Source: Gemmatimonadota bacterium (GTDB taxonomy: Bacteria; Gemmatimonadota; Gemmatimonadetes; Gemmatimonadales; Gemmatimonadaceae). From it: a stretch of 8,530 nt of DNA. Location: contig JAQBQC010000096.1 of the NCBI GenBank assembly GCA_028287205.1, positions 1 to 8,530 on the forward strand. The letters are read 5' to 3'. Below are positions 1-6,200 of the stretch, one piece after another. The notes under the pieces were generated by a model. It had not been told where the DNA came from. It did no database searches and was given only the letters and a program-made list of their open reading frames with translations. The translations under genes were made by a program, and so were the position numbers. Each line of letters opens with the position of its first letter. The first letter of the stretch is position 1.

Positions 1-102
1 GCACGCGAGATTCGGAAGCCCGATCCCCACGAACACGATCTCGCCGTCGCGCAGCTCGCGCGCCGCGACGACCGTCATCATCTCCTCCGCCGAGTACTTC
101 AC
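1..102 (-). CDS. CoA-transferase subunit B, N-terminal fragment (GctB-like)
   Basis: Partial gene, cut by the window edge; 34 codons are visible. The GTG start at 102-100 lies one base after the TGA of subunit A, so translation is probably coupled. The segment AARELRDGEIVFVGIGLPN is typical of the N-terminus of family I CoA-transferase beta subunits annotated as glutaconate CoA-transferase subunit B. In this family the beta subunit carries the catalytic glutamate that forms the acyl-glutamyl/CoA thioester intermediate; that residue would lie outside the window. With subunit A it should form a cytoplasmic heteromeric enzyme moving CoA from a donor such as acetyl-CoA or succinyl-CoA to a carboxylic acid. 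The substrate cannot be read from this fragment. The family call is fairly secure because of the motif and the adjacent subunit A. Confidence 0.82.
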   Translation of the reverse strand, partial: MKYSAEEMMTVVAARELRDGEIVFVGIGLPNLAC

Positions 103-103
103 G

Positions 104-1027
104 TCAGTATCCGTAGTTCACTCCTGCGCAGTACATGTCGCGTGCGGCGAGCCGCTTGGTGAGTCCCTGATGCAGGGCGAGATACTCGGTGCGATCCTTC
201 ACGCCCATGACGTACTCGTCGAGATAGCTCGCGAGGGTCGCGGGATCTCGCGAGATGTTCTCCCACGCCACGTAGAACTCGTTGTCGCGATCGTAATGCC
301 CCTGTGCGTACGACGGGTGCGCGCCCCACGGCTCGACCACCACGGCATCGACGATCATTCCCGGAATGAGCGTGCGATTCGGGTCCGCACGTACGACGCT
401 CGTGTCGACCAGCTCCTCGACCACGACGATGACGTGCCGCGACGCAAACGCCGCTTCCTTCTGCACGCCGAGCAATCCCCAGATCTGCGTATTCCCCTCT
501 GCGTCCGCGCGCTGCGCGTGCACGATCGTCACATCGGGATTGAGCGCGGGCACCGCGGCGAGGGCCTCGCCCGTGAACGGACAGGTGACCTGCGCGATCG
601 CGGGATTCGACACGGGAATGTCGGTGCCCTGGTAATCGCGCAACGGCCAGAACGGGAGATGAGCCGCGCCGGCACTGAAGCGCGCGACCATGCCGAAGTG
701 CGAATACTCCTCGATCTCGAGCGGCGGCTTCCCCTGCTCCACTGCCCGCCGAAACGCGTGGAGCGAGCCGACGCCGGGATTCCCCGCCCACGAGAAGACG
801 AGCTTCCGCGCGCAGCCGGCCGCGATGAGCTGATCGATGATGAGATCGGGCGTGAGCCGGCAGAGCACGAGATCGCGACGCTTCTGCCGGATGATCTCGT
901 GCCCCGCCGCAAAACAGATCAGGTGCGTGAATCCCTCGATGACGACCGTGTCTCCATCGTGTACGAAGCGCGCGATCGCGTCGCGCATCGACACGACCTT
1001 GGACGCCCCCGGCGTCGCCTCGCTCAC
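104..1027 (-). CDS. CoA-transferase subunit A (GctA-like, family I)
   Basis: A 307-residue protein, close to the usual size of GctA-type subunits. The open frame extends upstream to 1129, but GTG at 1027-1025 is the chosen start. It overlaps the aminotransferase TGA as GTGA, a classic coupling arrangement, and translation from there leads directly into the conserved N-terminus (MRDAIARFVHDGDTVVIEGF, residues 14-33). Other family features are the segment around LVFSWAGNPGVGSLHAFRRA (76-95), EEYSHFGMVARFSAGAAHLPF (106-126) and the NPDVTIVHAQRAD block (163-175). It should pair with the subunit B encoded immediately downstream. Related subunits act on glutaconate or glutarate, itaconate or 3-oxo acids, and a few relatives (IpdAB) are ring hydrolases rather than transferases. 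Placement behind an aminotransferase and an aldehyde dehydrogenase favours activation of the acid those enzymes produce. The substrate is inferred. Confidence 0.88.
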   Translation of the reverse strand: MSEATPGASKVVSMRDAIARFVHDGDTVVIEGFTHLICFAAGHEIIRQKRRDLVLCRLTPDLIIDQLIAAGCARKLVFSWAGNPGVGSLHAFRRAVEQGKPPLEIEEYSHFGMVARFSAGAAHLPFWPLRDYQGTDIPVSNPAIAQVTCPFTGEALAAVPALNPDVTIVHAQRADAEGNTQIWGLLGVQKEAAFASRHVIVVVEELVDTSVVRADPNRTLIPGMIVDAVVVEPWGAHPSYAQGHYDRDNEFYVAWENISRDPATLASYLDEYVMGVKDRTEYLALHQGLTKRLAARDMYCAGVNYGY

Positions 1028-2385
1028 GTCAGCGAAGTCAGCGCGCGATCGATGATCGCCACCGCGATGTCGATGTCCACGTCGTCGATGACGAGCGGCG
1101 GCGCCAGGCGCAGCGTGCTCTTGCCGCACGTGAGCAGCAGGAGCCCCTCCTCGAATGACTTTTCCACGAGCGCGCGCGCGAGCTCCGGCGCCGGCTCGCG
1201 TGTCGCGCGATCCTTCACGAACTCGACGCCGATCATGAGTCCCTTGCCGCGCACGTCTCCGATCGACGGATGCTTTTTCTGCAGATCGCGCATCGCCCCG
1301 ATGAGCTTCTCACCGAGCGCGGGCACCTTCGGCAGCAGCTCCTTCTCGACGACGTCGAGCGTCGCCATCGCCGCGGCGACTGCGACGGGATTGCCGCCGA
1401 ACGTCGAGCCGTGCGCGCCGCTCTCCCACTTCGTGATCGACTCCTTCGCGATGATGGCGCCGAGCGGCATGCCGGACGCGAGCCCCTTCGCGGTGAGCAG
1501 AATGTCCGGCTCGATCCCCGCGAACTCCGTCGCCCACATCTTCCCCGTGCGACCGACGCCGCACTGGATCTCGTCGCACACGAGCAGAATGCCGTGCTTG
1601 TCGCAGAGCGCGCGCAGCGCCGGAAGGAATTGCGGCGGCGGCACAATGTACCCACCCTCGCCCTGAATCGGCTCGACGAAGATCGCCGCGACATCGCGCG
1701 GATCCACCTGGCGCGCGAAGAGCTCCTCGATCGCGCCAATGCTGTGGAGGTGACAGTCGGCGTGTGCCTGCCCGCACTCGCAGCGGTAGGGATTCGCGTA
1801 CTGCACGTGATACACCTCGGAGAGCAGCGGTCCGAAGCCCGCGTGCTGCTTCACCTTGCTCGACGTGAGGCTCATCGCCCCGTACGTGCGCCCGTGGAAC
1901 GCGCCCTTGAACGCGATCAGCCCCGCCCTGCGCGTGGAGTTGCGCGCGAGCTTGATCGCGCCGTCAACAGCCTCCGCGCCCGAGTTGGACAGAAAGACGC
2001 GCTTCCTGCTCGGCCCCGGCGCGAGCTTCGCGAGTCGCTCGAACAGCTCGGCCAGTCCCTCGAAGTAGAAGTCCGAGCCGCAGATGTGCAGGAACTTGTC
2101 CGCCTGCGCCTTGATCGCCGCAATGACCTTCGGATGTCCGTATCCCGTCGAAGCCACCGCGATCCCCGCCATGAAGTCGAGAAAGCGATTGCCATCCACA
2201 TCCTCCACCATCGCCTTCTCGCCACGCGCAATCACGAGCGGATACTCCTTGATGTAGCACGGCGAAGCGAATGCCTCGTCCTGCGCCACGACGCGTCGGG
2301 CATTCGGGCCCGGCACTGGAGTCTTGATGAACGGATAGTTGCGCGTCGCCGCGGGGGCGGTGGTGGGACGGACGGTTGCGGTCAT
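1024..2385 (-). CDS. Class III PLP aminotransferase (GabT / ornithine-lysine omega-aminotransferase type)
   Basis: A 453-residue fold-type I, subgroup III aminotransferase, normal length for the family. Visible landmarks are the SNSGAEAVDGAIKLAR cofactor-phosphate region (133-148), the AFKGAFHGRT segment (158-166), VEPIQGEGG (237-245), CDEIQCGVGRTG with the pyridine-binding Asp at about 271, and LLTAKGLASG with the PLP-forming Lys at about 300, then GSTFGGNP (326-333). Such enzymes move the terminal amino group of an omega-amino acid (GABA, 5-aminovalerate, ornithine, lysine, acetylornithine) to 2-oxoglutarate, giving a semialdehyde. A Cys-rich insert lies at 200-211. The ATG at 2385 is the clear start, although only a weak ribosome-binding site is seen. 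It lies 69 nt after the aldehyde dehydrogenase gene and overlaps the CoA-transferase gene by 4 nt. The class is certain; the exact substrate is not. Confidence 0.92.
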   Translation of the reverse strand: MTATVRPTTAPAATRNYPFIKTPVPGPNARRVVAQDEAFASPCYIKEYPLVIARGEKAMVEDVDGNRFLDFMAGIAVASTGYGHPKVIAAIKAQADKFLHICGSDFYFEGLAELFERLAKLAPGPSRKRVFLSNSGAEAVDGAIKLARNSTRRAGLIAFKGAFHGRTYGAMSLTSSKVKQHAGFGPLLSEVYHVQYANPYRCECGQAHADCHLHSIGAIEELFARQVDPRDVAAIFVEPIQGEGGYIVPPPQFLPALRALCDKHGILLVCDEIQCGVGRTGKMWATEFAGIEPDILLTAKGLASGMPLGAIIAKESITKWESGAHGSTFGGNPVAVAAAMATLDVVEKELLPKVPALGEKLIGAMRDLQKKHPSIGDVRGKGLMIGVEFVKDRATREPAPELARALVEKSFEEGLLLLTCGKSTLRLAPPLVIDDVDIDIAVAIIDRALTSLT

Positions 2386-2454
2386 GGACGTTGCACCAAT
2401 GTGAAAACGTGAGAGTGCGGCAGCGGCGGAGAGGGCTGGATGTCAGCCAAATCC
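2386..2454 (-). other. Intergenic spacer with a small inverted repeat
   Basis: This 69-nt gap is the largest inside the minus-strand operon. It contains a short inverted repeat, GGCTG-5nt-CAGCC at 2434-2448, without a following T tract, so it is not a convincing terminator. It could be a processing or attenuation site that sets the level of the downstream aminotransferase and CoA-transferase, or it may be chance. No clear promoter was found. Confidence 0.25.
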
Positions 2455-4041
2455 CTATTCCTTTACCGGTGCGTGGATGGTCGTGCGGCTTTGCTCGCGC
2501 ATGAACTGCATGACATAGTACGGGCCGCATCCACCCTTGCCGCTGGATCCGGATCCCTTCCAACCCGTGAACGCCTGCGCACCGGGCCATGCACCCGTTG
2601 TCGCACCCGTGCGCTTGTTCGCGTAGCACACGCCGGCCTCGATCTCATCGAAGAAGCGCTCGACCTCCTCGTCGCTCCCGCTGTAGATGCCGGCGGTGAG
2701 CCCGTACTCCGTGCGATTGCTCTGCTCGATCGCCTCTTCGAAGGACGAGACCTCGCCGATCGCGAGAAGCGGCGCGAAGAGCTCCGTTTGAAAGAGCGTG
2801 CTATCGAGCGGGAGCAGCGCAATCGCAGGTGAAACATAGTTCCCCTTCGAGAGCGCACCCTTCGTGAGCCGGCCGCCTCCCAGAATGAGCGTTCCCTCCG
2901 CCCGCGCCTGCGCTACCGCACGCTCGTAACGCGTGACCGACTGCTCATTGATCACCGGCCCGAAGTAGACATCGCGCCTGGACGGATCGCCGATCACGAT
3001 CTTCTCGGTCTTTGCCACGAGCGCATCCACGAATTCCTTTGCGACGGACTTGTGCACGTACACGCGAGACGTGGCCGAGCACTTCTGGTTCTGGAGTCCG
3101 AACGCCGATTTCATCACGCCCTCGGCCGCCATGTCGATGTCGGCCGTGTCCATCACGATCGCGGCGTTCTTGCCGCCGAGCTCGAGGAGGCAGGGACGCG
3201 TCCATCTCGCGCTGAACTCCGCGAAGATGCGCATCCCGACTTCCTTCGATCCGGTGAACACCACGCCATCGATCCCCGGGTGACGCCACATCGCGTCTCC
3301 CATGAGATGCCCGTGCCCCTGGATGAGATTGAACACGCCCGCCGGAATTCCGGCGTCGCGGTAGACCTCGAAGAGCTTGAGCCCAGTCCACGGTGTCTCC
3401 TCCGCGGGCTTGTAGACGATGGTGTTGCCGGCCACGAGCGCCGCGGAAGACATGCCGGCCGAGAGGGCGAGCGGAAAGTTGAACGGTGCGATGCACGCGA
3501 ACACGCCGAAGGGTCGGAGCACATCGATGTTGCGCTCGATCGGCGTCATCTTCGCCATCTCGCGAACGAAGCCGTGCGCGTCCTGCATCTGCTGGCAGTA
3601 GTAGTCGATGAGGTCGGCCGATTCCTCGGCGTCGCCCATCGCTTCGAGGCGGCTCTTCCCTACCTCCACGCTCATGATCGCGGCGAGCTCGAACTTGCGC
3701 TCGCGGATGAGCTCCGCGGCACGGCGAAGCGGCGCGATCCGCTCCTCCGCGCTGCGGTGCGCCCACTCGCTGGCCGCCGCGCGCGCGGCTCGCACGGCAA
3801 GATCGATCTGCTCGGGTCGCGCGGTGTGGAAGGTCCCGAGCAGCAGCGACGTGTCGATCGGCGAGGTGTCCACGATCAGCTCGGCCGTCGTCGTCACCGC
3901 CTTTCCATCGATGTACATCGGATACTCTTTACCGCTCGCGCCGCGGACGCGCGTCACTGCCTCGTCGAACATCGAGTGGAACTGCTCGAGGTCGACGTTG
4001 GCCGACGTGTACGTGATCTTCGGAAGAGTTGCTGCGGTCAT
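2455..4041 (-). CDS. Aldehyde dehydrogenase, P5C / glutamate-semialdehyde dehydrogenase-like
   Basis: A 528-residue NAD(P)-dependent aldehyde dehydrogenase. Key parts are the Asn of FNFP (N187), KPAEETP (211-217), VFTGSKEVG (261-269) of the cofactor fold, LLELGGKN with general base E287, and QNQKCSA with nucleophile C321. The C-terminal block ATTGAWPGAQAFTGWKGSGS (480-499) followed by YYVMQFMREQSRT resembles 1-pyrroline-5-carboxylate dehydrogenases of the RocA/PutA type more than succinate-semialdehyde dehydrogenases. The ATG at 4041 was chosen because the frame upstream, open to 4668, lies inside the preceding gene and is not ALDH-like. No strong ribosome-binding site is visible; it starts 17 nt after the upstream stop. 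It likely oxidises the semialdehyde made by a neighbouring aminotransferase (glutamate, glutarate, aminoadipate or succinate semialdehyde). The family is certain; the substrate is inferred. It ends in TAG. Confidence 0.93.
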   Translation of the reverse strand: MTAATLPKITYTSANVDLEQFHSMFDEAVTRVRGASGKEYPMYIDGKAVTTTAELIVDTSPIDTSLLLGTFHTARPEQIDLAVRAARAAASEWAHRSAEERIAPLRRAAELIRERKFELAAIMSVEVGKSRLEAMGDAEESADLIDYYCQQMQDAHGFVREMAKMTPIERNIDVLRPFGVFACIAPFNFPLALSAGMSSAALVAGNTIVYKPAEETPWTGLKLFEVYRDAGIPAGVFNLIQGHGHLMGDAMWRHPGIDGVVFTGSKEVGMRIFAEFSARWTRPCLLELGGKNAAIVMDTADIDMAAEGVMKSAFGLQNQKCSATSRVYVHKSVAKEFVDALVAKTEKIVIGDPSRRDVYFGPVINEQSVTRYERAVAQARAEGTLILGGGRLTKGALSKGNYVSPAIALLPLDSTLFQTELFAPLLAIGEVSSFEEAIEQSNRTEYGLTAGIYSGSDEEVERFFDEIEAGVCYANKRTGATTGAWPGAQAFTGWKGSGSSGKGGCGPYYVMQFMREQSRTTIHAPVKE

Positions 4042-4058
4042 ATCGCCCGGGGAAGAAA

Positions 4059-5345
4059 TCAGGTCGTCGCCAGCGCGCCGGCGACGGAAGCGTCGTACGC
4101 GGTCCGGAAGCGAGTCACGAGCTCGTCGATCTGCGACGCCTCGATGATGAATGGTGGGGCGAGCATGATGATGTCGCCGTCGACACCGTTCGCATGGCCC
4201 ACATTGGGCCACACCATCAGCCCGGCGAGCAGCGCCGCATCGGTGAATCGCTCCGCTACCTTCGCCTTCCGCGGGAACGGCGTGCGTGTGTCGCGGTCGA
4301 GCACGAAGTCGATACCGGCAAGCATCCCGCGGCCGCGCACGTCGCCCACGTGCGGAAGATCGAGGAGCGCTGAGAGCTTGTCGTGAAACACGCGGCCCAT
4401 TGTCGCCGCGCGCGCAACCAGCGCGTGCTCGCGAAGATAGCGCAGAGTCGCGAGCCCGGCTGCGCAGAGCACCGGGTGATGCGAGAACGTCTGGGCATGC
4501 GCCAATGCGCCCGAGCCGCGCGCGATCACGTCGACGATGCGGCGTGGAGCGGCGACGGCAGACAGCGGCGTGTAGCCGCCGGCGATTCCCTTGCCCATGG
4601 TCATGATGTCGGGCACGACGCCGTACGGCTCGAGCGCCGACCACGTACCGGTACGACCTGCGCCGCACGCGACTTCATCCGCGATGAAGAGCACCTCGTG
4701 ACGATCGCAAATGTCGCGCACCGTTCGCCAGTAGTCCTGCCGAGGGACGGTCGCACCCGTGGATGATCCACCCACCGGCTCCGCGATGAACGCGGCGATC
4801 CGATCGGCGCCCACCTCGAGAATCTTCTTTTCGAGAACGGTGCCGGAGCATACTTCGCATGACGCATCAGCCCCACGACATGCGCAGTAGAATGCGAGCG
4901 GCGCGGGTACGCGATGCACATCGACGATCCACTCGCGGAAAAACGTCGCGTAGTGCGGACGTGCGGATGCCGACATCGCGAGCAACGTGTTGCCGTGATA
5001 GCCAGGCGAGAGTGAAATGATGTCCTGCTTCTCGGGGCGCCCGCTTTCCACCCAGTACTGTCGCGCAAGCTTGAGTGCGGCTTCAACCGCCTCGCTGCCA
5101 CTCGAGAGAAAATAGATGTGGTTCAGATCGCCGGGAGTGAGCGCGGCAAGCTCGGTCGCGAGCGCTTCGACGGGAGGCGACGTGAACGCTGCGCCGCTCA
5201 GATACGCAATGCGCGCCGCCTGCGCGGCGATCGCGTCCGCGATCTCGCGCACGCCGTGCCCGATGTTCGCGACGAAGGCCCCGCCGGACCCATCGAGATA
5301 CCGTTGACCCTGGTCGTCCCACAGGTAGCACCCTTCTCCCCGCAC
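4059..5345 (-). CDS. Class III PLP aminotransferase, first gene of the operon (start uncertain)
   Basis: 428 residues from the only canonical start in the conserved frame, GTG at 5345-5343. Landmarks from that start are SSGSEAVEAALKLARQY (81-97), SPGYHGNT (113-120), AEPVGGSSTGA (188-198), ADEVACGAGRTG with the pyridine-binding Asp at 223, and MGKGIAGGY with the PLP Lys at 252. A Cys cluster, CxC-x6-CxxC, sits at 154-166. The best match in style is the broad 'aspartate aminotransferase family protein' group of class III enzymes, which includes omega-amino-acid and beta-alanine:pyruvate-type transaminases. The sequence shows translation probably starts upstream of this GTG, because the family's N-terminal motif continues in frame (see the next entry). 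It lies 17 nt before the aldehyde dehydrogenase. The substrate is unknown, and having two class III enzymes in one operon suggests two transamination steps or two substrates. Confidence 0.88.
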   Translation of the reverse strand: MRGEGCYLWDDQGQRYLDGSGGAFVANIGHGVREIADAIAAQAARIAYLSGAAFTSPPVEALATELAALTPGDLNHIYFLSSGSEAVEAALKLARQYWVESGRPEKQDIISLSPGYHGNTLLAMSASARPHYATFFREWIVDVHRVPAPLAFYCACRGADASCEVCSGTVLEKKILEVGADRIAAFIAEPVGGSSTGATVPRQDYWRTVRDICDRHEVLFIADEVACGAGRTGTWSALEPYGVVPDIMTMGKGIAGGYTPLSAVAAPRRIVDVIARGSGALAHAQTFSHHPVLCAAGLATLRYLREHALVARAATMGRVFHDKLSALLDLPHVGDVRGRGMLAGIDFVLDRDTRTPFPRKAKVAERFTDAALLAGLMVWPNVGHANGVDGDIIMLAPPFIIEASQIDELVTRFRTAYDASVAGALATT

Positions 5346-5417
5346 GATCTCGGGGTAATCCCGGGTGAGCTTCCGGTAGAAGACGTTACCCTCTGGATAG
5401 CGATGCGTGGCAGCGAT
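5346..5417 (-). other. In-frame N-terminal extension of the aminotransferase; possible ATC start
   Basis: Directly upstream of the GTG at 5345 the same frame reads through a segment including NVFYRKLTRDYPEIV, then RGEGCYLWDDQG inside the called gene. Relatives have a matching stretch (FxRNxxxxxPxxVRGEGxYL), so this DNA is very likely coding. The frame holds no ATG, GTG or TTG here before a TAG at 5447-5445. ATC at 5417-5415 lies 8 nt after an AGGA (5429-5426) and could be a rare non-AUG start. Beyond the TAG, an in-frame ATG at 5489 would add 14 codons before the stop. A sequence error is the main alternative. Confidence 0.6.
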
Positions 5418-5447
5418 CGGGCGATTCCTGGGGGAGGAAGAAGGCTA

Positions 5448-5544
5448 ACTTATGGCTTCGGACGCCGCGGAAACAGGGCCACCGGACATGCAGCGGGCGC
5501 CGCGGCACGCCTTACGCACCGGGCCTCCTTTCTATTTTTCCCAC
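5448..5544. promoter_or_regulatory. Divergent intergenic region expected to hold operon and lipoprotein promoters
   Basis: The minus-strand operon and the plus-strand lipoprotein gene diverge here, so both promoters should be in or near this roughly 100-nt gap. No hexamer pair close to the sigma-70 consensus with good spacing was found on either strand. On the minus strand a CATAAG near 5449-5454 could be a poor -10 box. The call rests on gene arrangement only. Confidence 0.35.
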
Positions 5545-5550
5545 AGGAGG
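5545..5550 (+). promoter_or_regulatory. Strong ribosome-binding site AGGAGG
   Basis: A perfect AGGAGG lies 5 nt before the ATG at 5556 and fixes the start of the small lipoprotein. It is much stronger than any site seen in the minus-strand operon, which suggests high translation. Confidence 0.85.
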
Positions 5551-5555
5551 TTCAG

Positions 5556-5792
5556 ATGCGTGGAATGTTTCCGATCATCGCCGCGGCCGTGTTCGCCGCA
5601 GGCTGCCACAACTCCAACAGTAACGGATCGCCGAGTCCGGCGAACTGCGACCCCTCTACGGATGCGTGTCCCACGACCACGCCCACGGGCACGACTGGCA
5701 CTGGAACGACAACTGGAACCGGCACCACCACCGGCACCACGAATCCGCCACCCACGACGACTCCGCCGACGAATCCGCCGCGGTATCGTTGA
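5556..5792 (+). CDS. Small Thr/Pro-rich lipoprotein, copy 1
   Basis: A 78-residue protein not matched to a named family. The start is fixed by AGGAGG 5 nt upstream. A short hydrophobic signal (MRGMFPIIAAAVFAAGC) ends in the lipobox-like FAAGC with Cys at 17, so the mature protein should be lipid-anchored in the cell envelope. After a Ser/Asn-rich linker comes CDPSTDACPT (31-40), then a low-complexity Thr-Gly tract (about 40-62) and a Pro/Thr tail TNPPPTTTPPTNPPRYR. The two Cys of CDPx4CPT could form a disulfide, which is inference. A second gene 146 nt downstream has the same layout. A strong intrinsic terminator follows. Function is unknown; the tail looks like a flexible spacer or wall/surface-contact segment. 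Thr residues could carry O-glycans, but nothing in the window proves that. Confidence 0.8.
   Translation: MRGMFPIIAAAVFAAGCHNSNSNGSPSPANCDPSTDACPTTTPTGTTGTGTTTGTGTTTGTTNPPPTTTPPTNPPRYR
5673..5741 (+). repeat. Degenerate Thr-Gly coding repeat
   Basis: Inside lipoprotein copy 1, short units of the ACNGGNAC type encode alternating Thr and Gly (residues about 40-62). The repeat is imperfect at the DNA level. Copy 2 lacks this tract, so it probably grew by repeat expansion after duplication, or was lost from copy 2. Confidence 0.55.
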
Positions 5793-5807
5793 GCACTGGA
5801 ACGGATC

Positions 5808-5842
5808 GAGCCCGCGTGGCATTCGCCGCGCGGGCTCTTTTT
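5808..5842 (+). terminator. Rho-independent terminator after lipoprotein copy 1
   Basis: GAGCCCGCG (5808-5816) pairs with CGCGGGCTC (5829-5837). Within the loop GGC (5818-5820) pairs with GCC (5825-5827) around an ATTC tetraloop, with T5817-G5828 as a possible wobble, giving up to 13 pairs. Five T residues follow at 5838-5842. It lies 15 nt after the stop codon of copy 1. Confidence 0.9.
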
Positions 5843-5923
5843 CATTCGCTCACATCCGAGCCGCGGCCATCTTCGACGTCTGGCGTTTCCCGCATCACCG
5901 ACTCATCGTGAAGCGAGGCTCTC

Positions 5924-5932
5924 AGAGGGAGG
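5924..5932 (+). promoter_or_regulatory. Ribosome-binding site for lipoprotein copy 2
   Basis: AGAGGGAGG contains GGAGG at 5928-5932, six nt before the GTG at 5939. It decides that GTG is the start of the second small lipoprotein, whose next codons give a good signal peptide. Confidence 0.75.
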
Positions 5933-5938
5933 TCGCAC

Positions 5939-6091
5939 GTGGGAAGAACACTCCTCGTGATCGTCGGGCTTGTCGCAGCGCTGAGCTTCTCGGCATGCCA
6001 TCACGGATACGCAGTGAAGCGCAAGCCGAGCTGCGATCCGAACCAGGAGACGTGCCCCACTGCCAGTACGACGGCGGCGGATTCCGCGTAG
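5939..6091 (+). CDS. Small lipoprotein, copy 2, ending at an in-frame TAG
   Basis: A 50-codon frame from GTG with a strong ribosome-binding site. The N-terminal signal (VGRTLLVIVGLVAALSFSAC) ends in a lipobox-like FSAC with Cys at 20. It is followed by His-rich HHGYAVKRKP and then CDPNQETCPT (32-41), the counterpart of CDPSTDACPT in copy 1. The frame stops at TAG 6089-6091, but the same frame continues for 24 codons with a Pro/Thr tail like that of copy 1, so this is either a shortened gene, a recent nonsense mutant or a readthrough gene. Even shortened it keeps signal, lipobox and Cys motif and could still make an anchored peptide of about 31 residues. Not recognised as a named family; too short to be found reliably by gene callers. 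Confidence 0.65.
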   Translation: MGRTLLVIVGLVAALSFSACHHGYAVKRKPSCDPNQETCPTASTTAADSA

Positions 6092-6166
6092 CCTCCGTAT
6101 GGGCCACCGCCGACCCCTACGAACGGCGCGCCAACGAATCCACCGCGCACTCCGCCCGCGCGATGA
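6092..6166 (+). other. Pro/Thr tail continuing past the TAG of lipoprotein copy 2
   Basis: In the frame of copy 2, directly after TAG, 24 codons give PPYGPPP then TPTNGAPTNPPRTPPAR, followed by TGA at 6164-6166. The end of copy 1 is TNPPPTTTPPTNPPRYR, so PTNPPR is shared. With the tail, copy 2 would be 74 amino acids plus the TAG position, close to the 78 of copy 1. This supports an ancestral full-length gene. Confidence 0.6.
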
Positions 6167-6200
6167 CGAATCGCGTTTCTCCTTCGCAGTGAACGACGCA

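Noticed and set aside
170..1666. Long plus-strand open frame of 498 codons opposite the CoA-transferase and aminotransferase genes
   Set aside because: It is a GC-rich antisense shadow, rich in Arg, Asp and His with no domain, and it crosses a real gene junction.
3052..4386. Long plus-strand open frame of 444 codons opposite the aldehyde dehydrogenase
   Set aside because: Antisense shadow of a well-supported gene and of the end of the next one; composition is not protein-like.
4042..4668. N-terminal extension of the aldehyde dehydrogenase frame by 209 codons
   Set aside because: The extra part overlaps the upstream aminotransferase and is low-complexity Arg-rich; the ALDH family start fits ATG 4041.
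5552..5845. Minus-strand frame rich in Val and Pro opposite lipoprotein copy 1
   Set aside because: The Val/Pro repeat is simply the reverse of the Thr-Gly codons; the plus frame has the perfect ribosome-binding site, signal and lipobox.
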